DNA of 64,000 bases. It comes from Paenarthrobacter sp. DKR-5 (GTDB lineage Bacteria > Actinomycetota > Actinomycetes > Actinomycetales > Micrococcaceae). The stretch covers positions 62,001 to 126,000 of the forward strand of contig NZ_JAHBOI010000003.1 in assembly GCF_018531425.1 (NCBI RefSeq), written 5' to 3'. The number at the start of each line of letters is the position of its first letter. Position 1 is the stretch's first letter. This document shows positions 8,659 to 18,713 of the stretch, in pieces. The notes under the pieces were generated by a model. It had not been told where the DNA came from. It did not search any database and was given only the letters and a program-made list of their open reading frames with translations. Both the position numbers and the translations under genes were made by a program.

Positions 8659-9825
8659 ATGACCGAAATGGCCACCGCCCTGAGCCGGCTCTCCGAGCTG
8701 GCTATCGAGGTCCCGTCCTGGGCATATGGCAACTCCGGGACCCGGTTCAAGGTCTTCGGCACGCCCGGAACCCCGCGCACGGTACGGGAGAAGCTGCAGG
8801 ACGCGGCCAAGGTCCACGAACTGACAGGCCTGGCCCCGACTGTGGCCCTGCACATCCCTTGGGACAAGGTCGAGGACTACGCCGCGCTGCGTGAGTACGC
8901 GGCGGGCCTCGGCGTCGGGCTTGGCACGATCAACTCGAACACCTTCCAGGACGAGATCTACAAGTTCGGCAGCCTCACGCATTCGGACGACGCCGTGCGG
9001 CAGAAGGCGATCGACCATCACCTCGAATGCATCGACATCATGGACGCCGCCGGGTCGCGGGACCTGAAGATCTGGCTCGCGGACGGCACCAACTACCCGG
9101 GACAGGACGACATCCGGCGCCGGCAGGACCGGCTGGCGGACTCGCTCCGGCAGATCTACGACCGTCTGGGCGAAGACCAGCGGCTGGTGCTCGAGTACAA
9201 GTTCTTCGAACCGGCCTTCTACCACACCGACGTCCCGGACTGGGGCACCTCCTACGCGCAGACGCTGGCGCTGGGGGACAAGGCCATGGTTTGCCTTGAT
9301 ACCGGCCACCATGCCCCCGGCACGAACATCGAGTTCATCGTCGCGCAGCTGCTGCGGCTCGGGAAGCTCGGCTCCTTCGACTTCAACTCCCGCTTCTACG
9401 CGGACGACGACCTGATCGTCGGGGCAGCGGACCCGTACCAGCTGTTCCGGATCCTGTATGAGGTGATCCGGGGCGGCGGCTTCGGCAAGGACTCCGGCGT
9501 CGCCCTGATGCTGGACCAGTGCCACAACCTCGAGGAGAAGATCCCGGGCCAGATCCGCTCGGTGCTCAACGTGCAGGAGATGACGGCCCGGGCCCTGCTG
9601 GTGGACACGGAGGCGCTGGCAGAGGCCCAGCGCGCCGGGGATGTCCTGGCCGCGAACGGCATCTTCTCCGACGCGTTCTACACCGACGTGCGCCCGGCTC
9701 TGGCTGACTGGCGCGAGTCGCGTGGCCTGCCGGCGGATCCGATGGCCGCCTACAAGGCCAGCGGTTACCAGAAGCAGATCAACGAAGAACGCGTCGGCGG
9801 GGCCCAGGCCGGTTGGGGAGCGTAG
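8659..9825 (+). CDS. rhaI: L-rhamnose isomerase (Streptomyces/Pseudomonas stutzeri type)
   Basis: A 388-residue TIM-barrel isomerase converting L-rhamnose to L-rhamnulose. It matches the RhaI subtype rather than E. coli RhaA: WAYGNSGTRFKVF near the N-terminus, LKIWLADGTNYPGQDD, the metal-binding LEYKFFEPAFYHTDVPDWG and LDTGHHAPGTNIEF. The ATG at 8659 has AAGGAG upstream. Its stop is 5 nt before the aldolase/dehydrogenase start, which indicates co-transcription and coupling. Confidence 0.95.
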   Translation: MTEMATALSRLSELAIEVPSWAYGNSGTRFKVFGTPGTPRTVREKLQDAAKVHELTGLAPTVALHIPWDKVEDYAALREYAAGLGVGLGTINSNTFQDEIYKFGSLTHSDDAVRQKAIDHHLECIDIMDAAGSRDLKIWLADGTNYPGQDDIRRRQDRLADSLRQIYDRLGEDQRLVLEYKFFEPAFYHTDVPDWGTSYAQTLALGDKAMVCLDTGHHAPGTNIEFIVAQLLRLGKLGSFDFNSRFYADDDLIVGAADPYQLFRILYEVIRGGGFGKDSGVALMLDQCHNLEEKIPGQIRSVLNVQEMTARALLVDTEALAEAQRAGDVLAANGIFSDAFYTDVRPALADWRESRGLPADPMAAYKASGYQKQINEERVGGAQAGWGA

Positions 9826-9830
9826 GGGCG

Positions 9831-11867
9831 ATGACGAACACGACAGTCCAGGAGCTGCTGGCCCGTTCCAACCGGCTCGGCGCGGACAAGCGCAACACCA
9901 ATTACGCCGGCGGCAATACCTCGGCCAAGTGCACCGCTACGGACCCTGTCACCGGCGAGGACGTGGAGCTGCTCTGGGTGAAGGGCTCCGGCGGGGATCT
10001 CGGCACTCTGGGGGAGGAGGGCCTGGCCGTGCTGCGGCTGGACAGGCTCCGTGCCCTGCAGAACGTCTACCCTGGCGTCGAGCGCGAGGACGAGATGGTT
10101 GCGGCCTTCGACTACACCCTGCACGGCAAGGGCGGGGCCGCGCCGTCGATCGACACCGCGATGCACGGGCTGGTCGACGCCGCGCATGTGGACCATCTGC
10201 ACCCGGACTCGGGCATCGCGGTGGCGACGGCGGCCGATGGCGAGGCGCTGACGAAGGAGATCTTCGGCGGCAAGGTGGTGTGGGTGCCGTGGCGCCGACC
10301 CGGATTCCAGCTCGGCCTCGACATCGCTGCCATCAAGGCTGCCAACCCCGACGCCGTCGGCACCATCCTGGGTGGCCACGGCATCACCGCCTGGGGCGCC
10401 ACCAGCGACGAAGCGGAGGCGAATTCGCGCTGGATCATCGAGACCGCCGAGCAGTACATCGCCCAGCACGGAAGGCCCGAACCGTTCGGTGCGAAACTGC
10501 CGGGCTTCGGCGCGCTGCCGGAAGCCGAGCGGCGCGCGAAGGCTGCAGCGCTGGCCCCCGTGATCCGCGGGCTTGCTTCCACGGACAAAGCCCAGGTCAG
10601 CCACTTCACCGATGCTCCGGCAGTGCTGGAGTTCCTCGAATCCGCGGAGCATCCACGCCTGGCTGCGTTGGGTACGAGCTGCCCGGACCACTTCCTGCGC
10701 ACCAAGGTCAAGCCTCTGGTGCTGGACCTGCCGGCGTCGGCGTCCCTGGAGGAATCCGTTGCCCGGCTGAAGGAACTGCACGCCGCCTACCGCGAGGACT
10801 ACGCCGGCTACTACCGGCGGCACGCGGACGCGGATTCCCCGGCGATGCGCGGGGCGGACCCGGCGATCGTGCTGGTCCCGGGAGTGGGCATGTTCTCCTA
10901 CGGAACCAACAAGCAGACAGCCCGCGTCGCCGGGGAGTTCTACCTGAACGCGATCAACGTGATGCGCGGGGCAGAGGCGATCTCCCGCTACGAGCCGATC
11001 GAAGAAGCCGAGAAGTTCCGGATCGAGTACTGGGCGCTGGAGGAAGCCAAGCTGGCCCGGCTGCCCAGGCCCAAGTCGCACGCCACCCGCGTGGCGCTGG
11101 TCACCGGGGCTGCCTCCGGCATCGGCAAGGCTATCGCCACCCGGCTGGCCGCCGAGGGGGCCTGCGTCGTGATCGCGGACCTGAACCTCGAGAACGCACA
11201 GCAGGTCGCGGCGGACCTCGGGGGCCCGGACACCGCCGTCGGCATCCAGGCGGACGTGACCCGCGAGGAGCAGGTGCAGGCCGCGGTCGACGCCGCGGTG
11301 CTGGCCTTCGGCGGCCTCGACCTGGTGGTGAACAACGCCGGCCTGTCCATCTCCAAGCCGCTGCTGGAGACCACCGAAAAGGACTGGGACCTGCAGCACG
11401 ACGTGATGGCCAAGGGCTCCTTCCTGGTCTCCAAAGCGGCCGCGAAGGTGATGATCGCGCAGGAGATGGGCGGGGACATCATCTACATCTCCTCGAAGAA
11501 CTCCGTGTTCGCCGGGCCCAACAACATCGCCTACTCGGCAACCAAAGCGGACCAGGCGCACCAGGTGCGGCTCCTCGCTGCCGAACTGGGCGAGTACGGG
11601 GTGCGGGTCAACGGCATCAACCCGGACGGCGTGGTGCGCGGCTCGGGCATCTTCGCCGGAGGCTGGGGCGCCAAGCGGGCGGCGGTCTACGGCGTCGAGG
11701 AGGAGAAGCTGGGTGAGTACTACGCGCAGCGCACCCTGCTCAAGCGCGAGGTCCTGCCGGAGACGGTGGCGAACGCGGCCGCGGTGTTGACGTCGGCGGA
11801 ACTGTCGCACACCACGGGCCTGCACGTCCCGGTCGATGCCGGCGTCGCAGCCGCCTTCCTGCGATGA
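9831..11867 (+). CDS. rhaD: Bifunctional rhamnulose-1-phosphate aldolase / lactaldehyde dehydrogenase
   Basis: A 678-residue fusion. Residues 1 to about 390 are a class II (zinc) aldolase domain with the metal-ligand region VDHLHPDSGIA. Residues from about 415 are a classical short-chain dehydrogenase with TGAASGIG, NNAGLS and the catalytic YSATK. The aldolase splits L-rhamnulose-1-phosphate into dihydroxyacetone phosphate and L-lactaldehyde, and the dehydrogenase domain oxidises lactaldehyde. This fused form is known from Bacillus and actinobacteria. The downstream kinase overlaps it by 4 nt. Confidence 0.94.
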   Translation: MTNTTVQELLARSNRLGADKRNTNYAGGNTSAKCTATDPVTGEDVELLWVKGSGGDLGTLGEEGLAVLRLDRLRALQNVYPGVEREDEMVAAFDYTLHGKGGAAPSIDTAMHGLVDAAHVDHLHPDSGIAVATAADGEALTKEIFGGKVVWVPWRRPGFQLGLDIAAIKAANPDAVGTILGGHGITAWGATSDEAEANSRWIIETAEQYIAQHGRPEPFGAKLPGFGALPEAERRAKAAALAPVIRGLASTDKAQVSHFTDAPAVLEFLESAEHPRLAALGTSCPDHFLRTKVKPLVLDLPASASLEESVARLKELHAAYREDYAGYYRRHADADSPAMRGADPAIVLVPGVGMFSYGTNKQTARVAGEFYLNAINVMRGAEAISRYEPIEEAEKFRIEYWALEEAKLARLPRPKSHATRVALVTGAASGIGKAIATRLAAEGACVVIADLNLENAQQVAADLGGPDTAVGIQADVTREEQVQAAVDAAVLAFGGLDLVVNNAGLSISKPLLETTEKDWDLQHDVMAKGSFLVSKAAAKVMIAQEMGGDIIYISSKNSVFAGPNNIAYSATKADQAHQVRLLAAELGEYGVRVNGINPDGVVRGSGIFAGGWGAKRAAVYGVEEEKLGEYYAQRTLLKREVLPETVANAAAVLTSAELSHTTGLHVPVDAGVAAAFLR

Positions 11868-13345
11868 CCGGCGCCGCTGCGGACGGGGGCGTGTTCGCCG
11901 CCGTCGATGTCGGGGCCTCCTCGGGGCGCGTCATCCTCGGCCGGCTGCGCGGGGGCAACATCGAGGTGGACATTGTGCACCGGTTCCCTAACGGAGTCAG
12001 CCGGATCGACGGCGCGCTGCGCTGGGACTTCGAGGCCCTGATGGAGGAGATCCTGACCGGCCTGCGGGCCGCAGGCGAGCATGCCACGGCGGCCGGCGAG
12101 CACATCGTCAGCATCGGGGTCGACACCTGGGCGGTCGACTACGGTCTGGTCGACGAAGCCGGGAAACTGACCGCCGTCCCGTTCAGCTACCGCGACGAGC
12201 GCAGCCGTGCCGCCGTCGCCGGCGTGCACGCCAGGCTGGACCCGGCGCGGCTGTATGCCGCCACGGGGATCCAGTTCCTGCAGTTCAACACGATCTATCA
12301 GCTCGCCTGTGAAAAGGACCTCTCCGGCAAGCAGGCGCTGCTCATCCCGGACTTGATCGCCTTCCGGCTGACCGGCCAGCGGCGCACCGAGGCCACCAAC
12401 GCCTCCACCACGGGACTGGTTGACGCCGTTGCGGGCGAGTGGGCCACTGAATTCTTCGGCCCCCTCGGACTGCCCAAAAAGCTCTTCCCGCCACTCATCC
12501 AGCCCGGAGAAACCCTCGGAGCACTGCTCCCGGAGGTCGCCGAACGCACCGGCCTCGATGCCGGGACCACGGTGGTGGCGGTCGGGTCGCATGACACGGC
12601 CTCGGCCGTGGTCGCGGTTCCTGCCACCGAGCCGGGGTTCGCCTACATTTCCTCAGGCACGTGGTCCCTGGTGGGGGTAGAGCTCGGCCACCCGGTGCTC
12701 ACCGAGGCGAGCCGGGCGGCGAACTTCACCAACGAACGCGGTGTGGACGGGACCATCCGGTACCTGCGCAACGTCGGCGGGCTGTGGCTGTTGCAGGAGT
12801 CGCTGCGCGCGTGGGCCCACGAGGGTCTCAGCCTGCACCTGGACCGGCTGCTCGACGAGGCCGCCGCCCTGCCGCCCGGCGGCCCGCGGATCAATGCGGA
12901 CGACCCCGTCTTCATCCCGCCTGGCACCATGCCGGACAGGATCCGCGCGGCCGTCCGCGGGCATGGCGGGCAGCTGCCGGGCGAGCCGGCCGCCGTCGTG
13001 CGCTGCATCCTCGACAGCCTCGCCGAGGGCTACGCCCGCACGCTGGGGGACGCCGTCCGGCTTTCCGGGCACCCGGTGAACGTCGTGCACATCGTGGGTG
13101 GCGGATCGCAGAACGAACTGCTCTGCCGCCTCACCGCCGAGGCCACCGGGCTGCCCGTCGTCGCCGGACCCGTCGAGGCCACGGCCCTGGGAAACCTTCT
13201 GGTCCAGGCCCGTGCCGCCGGCGCCACCGGCCGGCAGCCGCGCCTGGCCGACCTGCGCCGGCAGCTTGCGGCCGCGCAGGCCACGAAGCGCTACGAGCCC
13301 GCGGGCCGGCGCGGCCGGCTGGAGACTACTCCGCCAGGGCCTTGA
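11864..13345 (+). CDS. rhaB: Rhamnulokinase
   Basis: A 493-residue FGGY-family sugar kinase phosphorylating L-rhamnulose at O1. The N-terminal phosphate-binding motif is AAVDVGASSGRVILGRL. Also seen are GVDTWAVDYGLVDEAG, GSHDTASAV and the C-terminal VHIVGGGSQNELLC and ATALGNLL. It begins inside the previous stop (ATGA) and closes the catabolic operon. Its last 20 bases overlap the convergent DJ-1/PfpI gene. Confidence 0.95.
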   Translation: MTGAAADGGVFAAVDVGASSGRVILGRLRGGNIEVDIVHRFPNGVSRIDGALRWDFEALMEEILTGLRAAGEHATAAGEHIVSIGVDTWAVDYGLVDEAGKLTAVPFSYRDERSRAAVAGVHARLDPARLYAATGIQFLQFNTIYQLACEKDLSGKQALLIPDLIAFRLTGQRRTEATNASTTGLVDAVAGEWATEFFGPLGLPKKLFPPLIQPGETLGALLPEVAERTGLDAGTTVVAVGSHDTASAVVAVPATEPGFAYISSGTWSLVGVELGHPVLTEASRAANFTNERGVDGTIRYLRNVGGLWLLQESLRAWAHEGLSLHLDRLLDEAAALPPGGPRINADDPVFIPPGTMPDRIRAAVRGHGGQLPGEPAAVVRCILDSLAEGYARTLGDAVRLSGHPVNVVHIVGGGSQNELLCRLTAEATGLPVVAGPVEATALGNLLVQARAAGATGRQPRLADLRRQLAAAQATKRYEPAGRRGRLETTPPGP

Positions 13346-14027
13346 TGACTTCCTTGGCCACGGCCTCGCTGGACTGCGGGTTCTGGCCGCTGATCAGGTT
13401 GCGGTCGCGGACGACGTTGCTGGTCCACGCGGCACCGTTCTCGATGACGGCGCCCTTCTCCCGCAGCACATCCTCGACGAACCAAGGAGTGTTCGGGCCG
13501 GTGCCCCCGCCGAGTTCCTCATCGTCGCTGAACACGGTGAGCCGGCGGCCGGCGAAGGCAAACGCGCCGGATCCGTCCTTCGCGCTGAGTAGCGCTGCCG
13601 GACCGTGGCAGAACGGGGCAACGATCTTGCCGGCCTGGTCCGTCTCGACCAGCAGGCGGCCGAGGTCCGCGTCCTGGAAAAGGTCGGCCATGGGCCCGTG
13701 GCCGCCGGGCATGACGACGGCGTCGTAGTCTGTTGCCTTCGCCTCAGCGAGCACCAAGGGTGAGGACAGCTCGGCGTCAATGGAGTCGATGTAGGCGCGG
13801 AACCTGTCCGCCTTCTCCTGGCTCCCGGCCGACTCGGGCGCGAGGCTGACCTGGTCCACCGTGGGCTTGCGGCCGCCGGGCGTCGCGATGGAGACCGTGT
13901 GCCCGGCCTCGAGCAGGGTGCGGTGCGATTCGACGAGTTCCTCGGCCCAGTAGCCGGTGGGGTGCTCGCTACCGTCGCGCATGGTGAGGGAATCGGCGGC
14001 CGAGAGGACCATCAGGATGTTTGCCAT
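13326..14027 (-). CDS. Type 1 glutamine amidotransferase-like protein (DJ-1/PfpI, Hsp31-like)
   Basis: A 233-residue protein with the DJ-1/PfpI fold. The nucleophile elbow is IVAPFCHGPAALL, with Cys-His following as in Hsp31-type chaperones/glyoxalases, and AVVMPGGHGPM and TPGGRKP give the rest of the pocket. Likely roles are detoxification of methylglyoxal or protein protection; amidotransferase activity is not implied. Its 3' end overlaps rhaB by 20 nt. The aldo/keto reductase gene lies downstream of the divergent intergenic space. Confidence 0.88.
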   Translation of the reverse strand: MANILMVLSAADSLTMRDGSEHPTGYWAEELVESHRTLLEAGHTVSIATPGGRKPTVDQVSLAPESAGSQEKADRFRAYIDSIDAELSSPLVLAEAKATDYDAVVMPGGHGPMADLFQDADLGRLLVETDQAGKIVAPFCHGPAALLSAKDGSGAFAFAGRRLTVFSDDEELGGGTGPNTPWFVEDVLREKGAVIENGAAWTSNVVRDRNLISGQNPQSSEAVAKEVIKALAE

Positions 14028-14074
14028 GGGATTACTCCTTGAAATTGGGGGTTGGGAAAGCTGCAGGGACGCGC

Positions 14075-14944
14075 TCAGCGCGCGTTTTCGAGTTCGGTGA
14101 AGGTGGCGTCGTCGATGACCAGGCCGGCGGCGCCCATGTTCTCCTCAAGGTGCTTGACGGAGCCGGTGCCGGGAATCGGCATCATCACGGGGGAGCGACG
14201 CAGCAGCCACACGAGGGCAACCTGCGACGTCGTCGCACCCAGCCGCTTCGCGGCTTCATCGAGCGGACCGCCCGGCTTGGCCAGGTCGCCGGCGGAGATC
14301 GGGGCCCACGGAATGAACCCGATGCCGTTTTCCGTGGCGTAGTCCAGCACGTCCTCGGACTTGCGGTCCGTCAGGTTGTAGCGGTTCTGCACTGTGGAGA
14401 CGGTGAAGAACTGCTCCGCGGCCTTCAGCTGGTCCACGCTCACTTCGGAGAGGCCCAGCGCCTTGACCTTGCCTTCTCGCTGCAGGTCGCTCAGCACGCC
14501 GAACTGCTCCTCGGCGTCGACCTTGGGATCGATCCGGTGCAGCTGCAGCAGGTCCAGGGCGTCAACCTTGAGCTTGCGCAGGCTCAGCTCGGTCTGCTGG
14601 CGCAGGTATTCGGCGCGGCCGACCGGCACCCACTGGTTCGGGCCGGTGCGGGTGAACCCGACCTTCGTGGCGATCCGGACGCCTTCGGGGTAAGGGTGGA
14701 GGGCTTCGGCGATGATCTCTTCGCTGATGTTCGGGCCGTACGAATCAGCAGTGTCGATGAAGTCCACGCCCAGCTCCACGGCCCTGCGGACGACGTCGAC
14801 GGCGGCCTTGCGGTCCGCCGGCTCGCCCCACACGCCGTCACCGACGATGCGCATCGCGCCGAACCCGAGACGGTGCACCGTCCCGAGGTCCTTCAGATCA
14901 ATGGTTGCGGGAGTCTTCCGAGTGTCTTCATGTTCGGTCGTCAT
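14075..14944 (-). CDS. Aldo/keto reductase
   Basis: A 289-residue AKR of the Tas/YajO-like group. The catalytic tetrad is visible: D and Y in [12 protein letters not shown] in IATKVGF and H in [10 protein letters not shown]. The C-terminal NADPH-binding portion has [19 protein letters not shown]. It should reduce aldehydes in the cytoplasm. The start MTTEHED at 14944 is chosen because the frame upstream only shadows the patatin gene. It lies 47 nt upstream of the DJ-1/PfpI start region and may share a stress role. Confidence 0.92.
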   Translation of the reverse strand: MTTEHEDTRKTPATIDLKDLGTVHRLGFGAMRIVGDGVWGEPADRKAAVDVVRRAVELGVDFIDTADSYGPNISEEIIAEALHPYPEGVRIATKVGFTRTGPNQWVPVGRAEYLRQQTELSLRKLKVDALDLLQLHRIDPKVDAEEQFGVLSDLQREGKVKALGLSEVSVDQLKAAEQFFTVSTVQNRYNLTDRKSEDVLDYATENGIGFIPWAPISAGDLAKPGGPLDEAAKRLGATTSQVALVWLLRRSPVMMPIPGTGSVKHLEENMGAAGLVIDDATFTELENAR

Positions 14945-15023
14945 ACCGGGTTGAACAGCATGCTTAGCATTTCTATTCCGAAGCGTTCCCCGGAGCGCAT
15001 GGTTCGCGGCGCGTGGTGCGCGG

Positions 15024-15863
15024 TCAGGACCAGAGGTGCGCGACGGCGTCGGCGACCGTTCGGGCCTGCCGGCGTCCGGCCTCGGCGGACGCGGCCGTGC
15101 GGTTGGCATCGAGGGAGTTCCGGCCCAGTGCCTGCCGTGCTTCCCTGTCCGGCGAGACAACGACGGAGCGGACCCCGCCGCCCAGCGCCGCCACCTGGGC
15201 TTCGGCCTTCCATTTCCGCTTGAGGGCGAACGTCGTGGGTGCCAGGACGAGCACCGCGTCGTGCCCGGCGGCCAGGTCCGCGTTGATGGAGGACAGGGCA
15301 CCGCCGTCGATATAGCGTTCCCCCGCAATGGTCATGGGCGGCAGGACTGTGGGCACGGCGCAACTGGCGGCGACGGCGTCGATCAGGTGCACCCCGCTGG
15401 TCCTGTCGAACACGCGCCGCTGGCCGGAGACAGCGTCGAACGCGGGAATGAGCAAAGGCTCCTGCGGCCAGTCTGTGATGGAGGCGTGGGCCGCAAAGGC
15501 GCTCCGGCGCTCCTCCTCGGTCATGGTGACTGCGCGCAGGGCGGCCTTCCCGATGCGCCGCGCGATGGAATGGTCCGGCCCGGGCATGAGGTGAGCGCCG
15601 TAGACGGCGGTCAGGTAACGGGCGCCAAACGCGGCGTCCAGCTTGACGGAGGGGCCGCGCTGTTCGGCGTCGAACAGCTCTTCAATCGGGGTGCCCATGC
15701 GCAGCTGCGCAGACACCGCCGAGCCGGCGGACGTGCCGACCATCAATTCGGCGTCACCAAGCGGGATGCCGAGCTCGGTCAGGCCGAAGATCAGGCCGGT
15801 TTCCCAGGCAATGCCGGTGTAGCCGCCGCCTCCGAGCACCAAGGCCCTGCTGCGCGTTCCCAC
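15024..15863 (-). CDS. Patatin-like phospholipase
   Basis: A 279-residue patatin-family lipid acyl hydrolase. It has the oxyanion glycine loop [15 protein letters not shown] at residues 10-24, the nucleophile motif GTSAGS near residue 44 and the catalytic Asp in [10 protein letters not shown] near residue 187. No signal peptide is seen, so it would act from the cytoplasm or membrane face. It precedes the aldo/keto reductase on the same strand with a 79-nt gap. Confidence 0.9.
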   Translation of the reverse strand: MGTRSRALVLGGGGYTGIAWETGLIFGLTELGIPLGDAELMVGTSAGSAVSAQLRMGTPIEELFDAEQRGPSVKLDAAFGARYLTAVYGAHLMPGPDHSIARRIGKAALRAVTMTEEERRSAFAAHASITDWPQEPLLIPAFDAVSGQRRVFDRTSGVHLIDAVAASCAVPTVLPPMTIAGERYIDGGALSSINADLAAGHDAVLVLAPTTFALKRKWKAEAQVAALGGGVRSVVVSPDREARQALGRNSLDANRTAASAEAGRRQARTVADAVAHLWS

Positions 15864-15982
15864 TGTGTTCCTGCTCCTTCACGGGCGCCGCCAAGATAAG
15901 GCGCCCACATTCATGGTAGGTCGGTGCGGGCCGCGCGGACGGCCGTGATCGCTACCGGAGGAATCAGCCGCTGCTCTCCCTT

Positions 15983-16044
15983 CCGGGAGGTGAAAGGGCC
16001 CCTTCGCGCGCGAAGGGGCCCTTTTGGCTGGTTTCACCTCCCGG
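15983..16044. terminator. Nested double-hairpin terminator
   Basis: The inner arms AAAGGGCCCCTTCG (15993-16006) and CGAAGGGGCCCTTT (16011-16024), followed by T, make a very stable stem. Outer arms CCGGGAGGTGAAA (15983-15995) and TTTCACCTCCCGG (16032-16044) form a second perfect repeat that shares three A bases with the inner one. It lies 40 nt past the stop of the POT transporter. Confidence 0.75.
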
Positions 16045-16083
16045 GCGGGAGGGCGCCCCGGGGTCGGGGAGGCGGTGCGGGTC

Positions 16084-17559
16084 CTAGTGGACGCCGCTCA
16101 TCAACTTGCGGATGGGCTTGGTGGCGAAGAACAGCAGGACGCCGAGCACGATCGACGCGCCGCCGATCATGCCGAAGTACGCGCCCTCGGTGCTGGGCGA
16201 GTAGGAGTCCGCCAGCACACCGGACATGGCCGAGCCGAGCGCCACCGAGAGGAAGAACAGGGCCACCATCTGGGTCCGGAACACCTGCGGGGCCAGCTTG
16301 GTCGCCAGCGACAGCCCCACGGGGGAGAGCAGCAGTTCCGCGACGGTGAAGACCAGCAGGATGAGCGTCAGCCACAGCACCGGAGTGGCGTTCTTGCCCG
16401 TGCCGGCCATCGGCAGGAACATCAGGAACGCGGCGCCCATGATCACCAGCGCGAGGGTGAACTTCATCGGCGTCGACGGCTGGCGCTTGCCCAGCTTGGT
16501 CCACATGGCCGCGAAGACGCCGGCAAGCAGGATGATGAAGACCGGGTTGATCGACTGGACCCAGGAGACGGGCATCTCCCAGCCGAAGAGGCTGCGGTTC
16601 AGGCGCTCGTCCGAGTAGATCGTCACAACGGTGAACTGCTGCTGGTACAGGCTCCAGAACGCGGCGCTCGCAATGAACAGCGGGATGAACGCGTACACGC
16701 GGCGGCGTTCGACGGCGGTGATCTTCTTGCTGCTGAGGATGACGGCGAAGTAGGCCACGGCAGCGATGATCGTCAGGCCTACGACGACAGTCGCCAGGTT
16801 GCCGGGGTTGATCAGCCCGGTCGCAACGGCCGCCGCGATCAGCACGACGGCGGCGACGGCGATCCCGGCCCACTTCCGGTACTGCTCCTTCGGCAGCGGG
16901 TTCTCGATCCGGTGCGAGGCCTCGGGCAGGTTCTTGCGCGTCAGCGCGTACTGGGTGAGGCCGATGGCCATGCCGACAGCAGCCAGCCCGAACCCGAAGT
17001 GGAATCCGAGGGTGGTCTGCAGCAGGCCGGTCAGCAGCGGCCCGATCAGCGCGCCGATGTTGATGCCCATATAGAAGATGGAGAATCCCGCGTCGCGCCG
17101 CTCGTCGCCCTCCGCGTAGAGGGTGCCGACCAGCGACGTCGCGTTCGCCTTGAGGCCGCCGCTGCCGACGGCGATCAGGACCAGGCCGACGCCCAGGCCG
17201 GCCACGCCGGGGATCAGGGCCAGGGACACATGCCCGGCCATGATCAGCACGGCGCTGTAGAACAGCACGCGCTCGGACCCGAGCAACCGGTCCGCGACCC
17301 ACGCCCCGAGAATCGTGGAAAGGTACACCCCGCCGCCGTAGGCGCCGACGATCCCCGCCGCGATTCCCTTGCTGATGCCGAGGCCGCCTTCGGTGGCCGC
17401 GTAGTACATGTAGATCAGGAGGATGCCCTGCATCCCGTAGTAAGAAAAGCGCTCCCACAGCTCAACACTGAACAGATTTGCCAGCATCCGGGGCTGCCCC
17501 AGGAAGGTTCTTTCGGGGGCCGGAGCGGCGCTAAGAGGTGTTGCTTGTTTGGTACTCAC
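16084..17559 (-). CDS. Proton-dependent oligopeptide transporter (POT/PTR2 family)
   Basis: A 491-residue MFS protein of the POT family that imports di- and tripeptides with protons. The hallmark ELWERFSYYGMQGILLIYMYY (E-x-x-E-R-F proton motif) is in helix 1, with LGAWVADRLLGSER in the first loop and FSIFYMGINIGALIGPLL in helix 5. About 14 membrane spans fit the length. I favour the GTG at 17559; a TTG at 17565 is the alternative, and neither has a clear ribosome site. A strong terminator follows. Confidence 0.93.
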   Translation of the reverse strand: MSTKQATPLSAAPAPERTFLGQPRMLANLFSVELWERFSYYGMQGILLIYMYYAATEGGLGISKGIAAGIVGAYGGGVYLSTILGAWVADRLLGSERVLFYSAVLIMAGHVSLALIPGVAGLGVGLVLIAVGSGGLKANATSLVGTLYAEGDERRDAGFSIFYMGINIGALIGPLLTGLLQTTLGFHFGFGLAAVGMAIGLTQYALTRKNLPEASHRIENPLPKEQYRKWAGIAVAAVVLIAAAVATGLINPGNLATVVVGLTIIAAVAYFAVILSSKKITAVERRRVYAFIPLFIASAAFWSLYQQQFTVVTIYSDERLNRSLFGWEMPVSWVQSINPVFIILLAGVFAAMWTKLGKRQPSTPMKFTLALVIMGAAFLMFLPMAGTGKNATPVLWLTLILLVFTVAELLLSPVGLSLATKLAPQVFRTQMVALFFLSVALGSAMSGVLADSYSPSTEGAYFGMIGGASIVLGVLLFFATKPIRKLMSGVH

Positions 17560-17673
17560 TGACAAAATGGTGTCACTTATGCATGGTCGATGTCACATTC
17601 AAGTCCCGTCCACCCCTTGGACATCGCTCGGATTCCGCCCGGATTTCGCGGGCAAGCGACCGAATTCGGCGGC

Positions 17674-18408
17674 CTACCCGGTGTGGCCGTCAAGCGGCAG
17701 ATGGCCGCCGCGATGCGCTTTATGGATCTCGCCCGGACGCCGGTTTCGCAGGGAGAACACCACGAGGTAGGCGCCGCCGAGCACCAGCACCACCGGGACC
17801 ACCAGGTTCAGACCGCTCAGCAGCGCGGTTGCCTGCACGGCGAACAGCAGTCCCATCACGCCAAGGATGACGGCCGGGAACAGCGGCCATTTCATGTGCG
17901 TGATGATGTGCCCGTCCGGACCTTTCCCGGTGCGCACCGGCACCGCGGTCAGTGCAGCGAAGGTGGCGGCGATACCCAGGAACAGGACTGCTGGCACCAC
18001 CATGCCGCCGGACTCGGCGGGGATTGCCGTGACCACGGCGAGCGTCCAGAGGACGCCGGCCGGAATCAGTGCCCACCAGTTTCCCCGCTCACGCAGGTAC
18101 ACCGCCATGAAGCCGCCGCCGAGGAAGAGGAAGAAGAGTGAACCGCCCCACCCTTGCGCCGACGTCGGCAGCAGGATGCCCCAAGCGGTGACCACGGCCA
18201 GGCCGGCGAAGACGAAGCCGGGGATGGCTGCCCACCAGTTGTCGCGGCTGCGGAAGAACAGGGCGAGGAAGGAGACTCCGGCAGCGCCGAAGATGACCGG
18301 CCAGATCAGCGAGGCCCCGTTGACGACGCCGAGGACATCGAGCAGGAGCAGCACGCCCGCCGCGATCAGGACCACACCCAAGGTGATGCTCGACTTTGTT
18401 GACTTCAT
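17674..18408 (-). CDS. Multi-spanning membrane protein of unknown function
   Basis: A 244-residue protein with about eight hydrophobic helices arranged as pairs (LGVVLIAAGVLLLLDVLGV, then LIWPVIFGAAGVSFLALFF, and repeats ending in RNNWW-like FRSRDNWWAAIPG and RERGNWWALIPAG). The duplicated R-x-x-NWWA-IPG segment suggests an internal repeat. The start resembles LiaF/DUF5668-type membrane domains. The ATG at 18408 follows GGAG. No function can be assigned. Confidence 0.75.
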   Translation of the reverse strand: MKSTKSSITLGVVLIAAGVLLLLDVLGVVNGASLIWPVIFGAAGVSFLALFFRSRDNWWAAIPGFVFAGLAVVTAWGILLPTSAQGWGGSLFFLFLGGGFMAVYLRERGNWWALIPAGVLWTLAVVTAIPAESGGMVVPAVLFLGIAATFAALTAVPVRTGKGPDGHIITHMKWPLFPAVILGVMGLLFAVQATALLSGLNLVVPVVLVLGGAYLVVFSLRNRRPGEIHKAHRGGHLPLDGHTG

Positions 18409-18632
18409 GGCGGCAACTCCAGGCTGGGGAGGAGGGCTTGTTCTGCTTCCACGCTAGGGCGTTCCCAATGGCGCGGTTAGGGGAGAAAGTCACCGTGCCG
18501 GGCACCGGTCCGCCGATCGGTTCGGGGGCGGCCAGGGCCGCCTTCTTTGGCGCGGAGCTTAGAGGTGACCGGTCCGGTTTACGCCCCGGCGGAAAGTGCC
18601 GTCAAGGGTCCAACGGGCCGCGCGCCTACCTA

Positions 18633-18659
18633 TTGACAACGGCGCCCCGGGAGTACATT
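18633..18659 (+). promoter_or_regulatory. Possible promoter in the 305-nt gap before the SRPBCC gene
   Basis: The 18409-18713 gap between divergent genes holds a perfect -35 TTGACA (18633-18638) and a -10-like TACATT (18654-18659), but the spacer is only 15 bp, shorter than usual. I see no gene or clear operator in the rest of the gap. Confidence 0.4.
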
Positions 18660-18713
18660 CGGCGGTATCCCGCATCCCGGGCCCACCATCCCAGCGCATC
18701 AGGGAGACCCCCA

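Noticed and set aside
7483-9525. A 680-residue version of the LacI regulator
   Set aside because: The extra N-terminus is antisense to rhaI; the family's helix-turn-helix starts right after the ATG at 8496.
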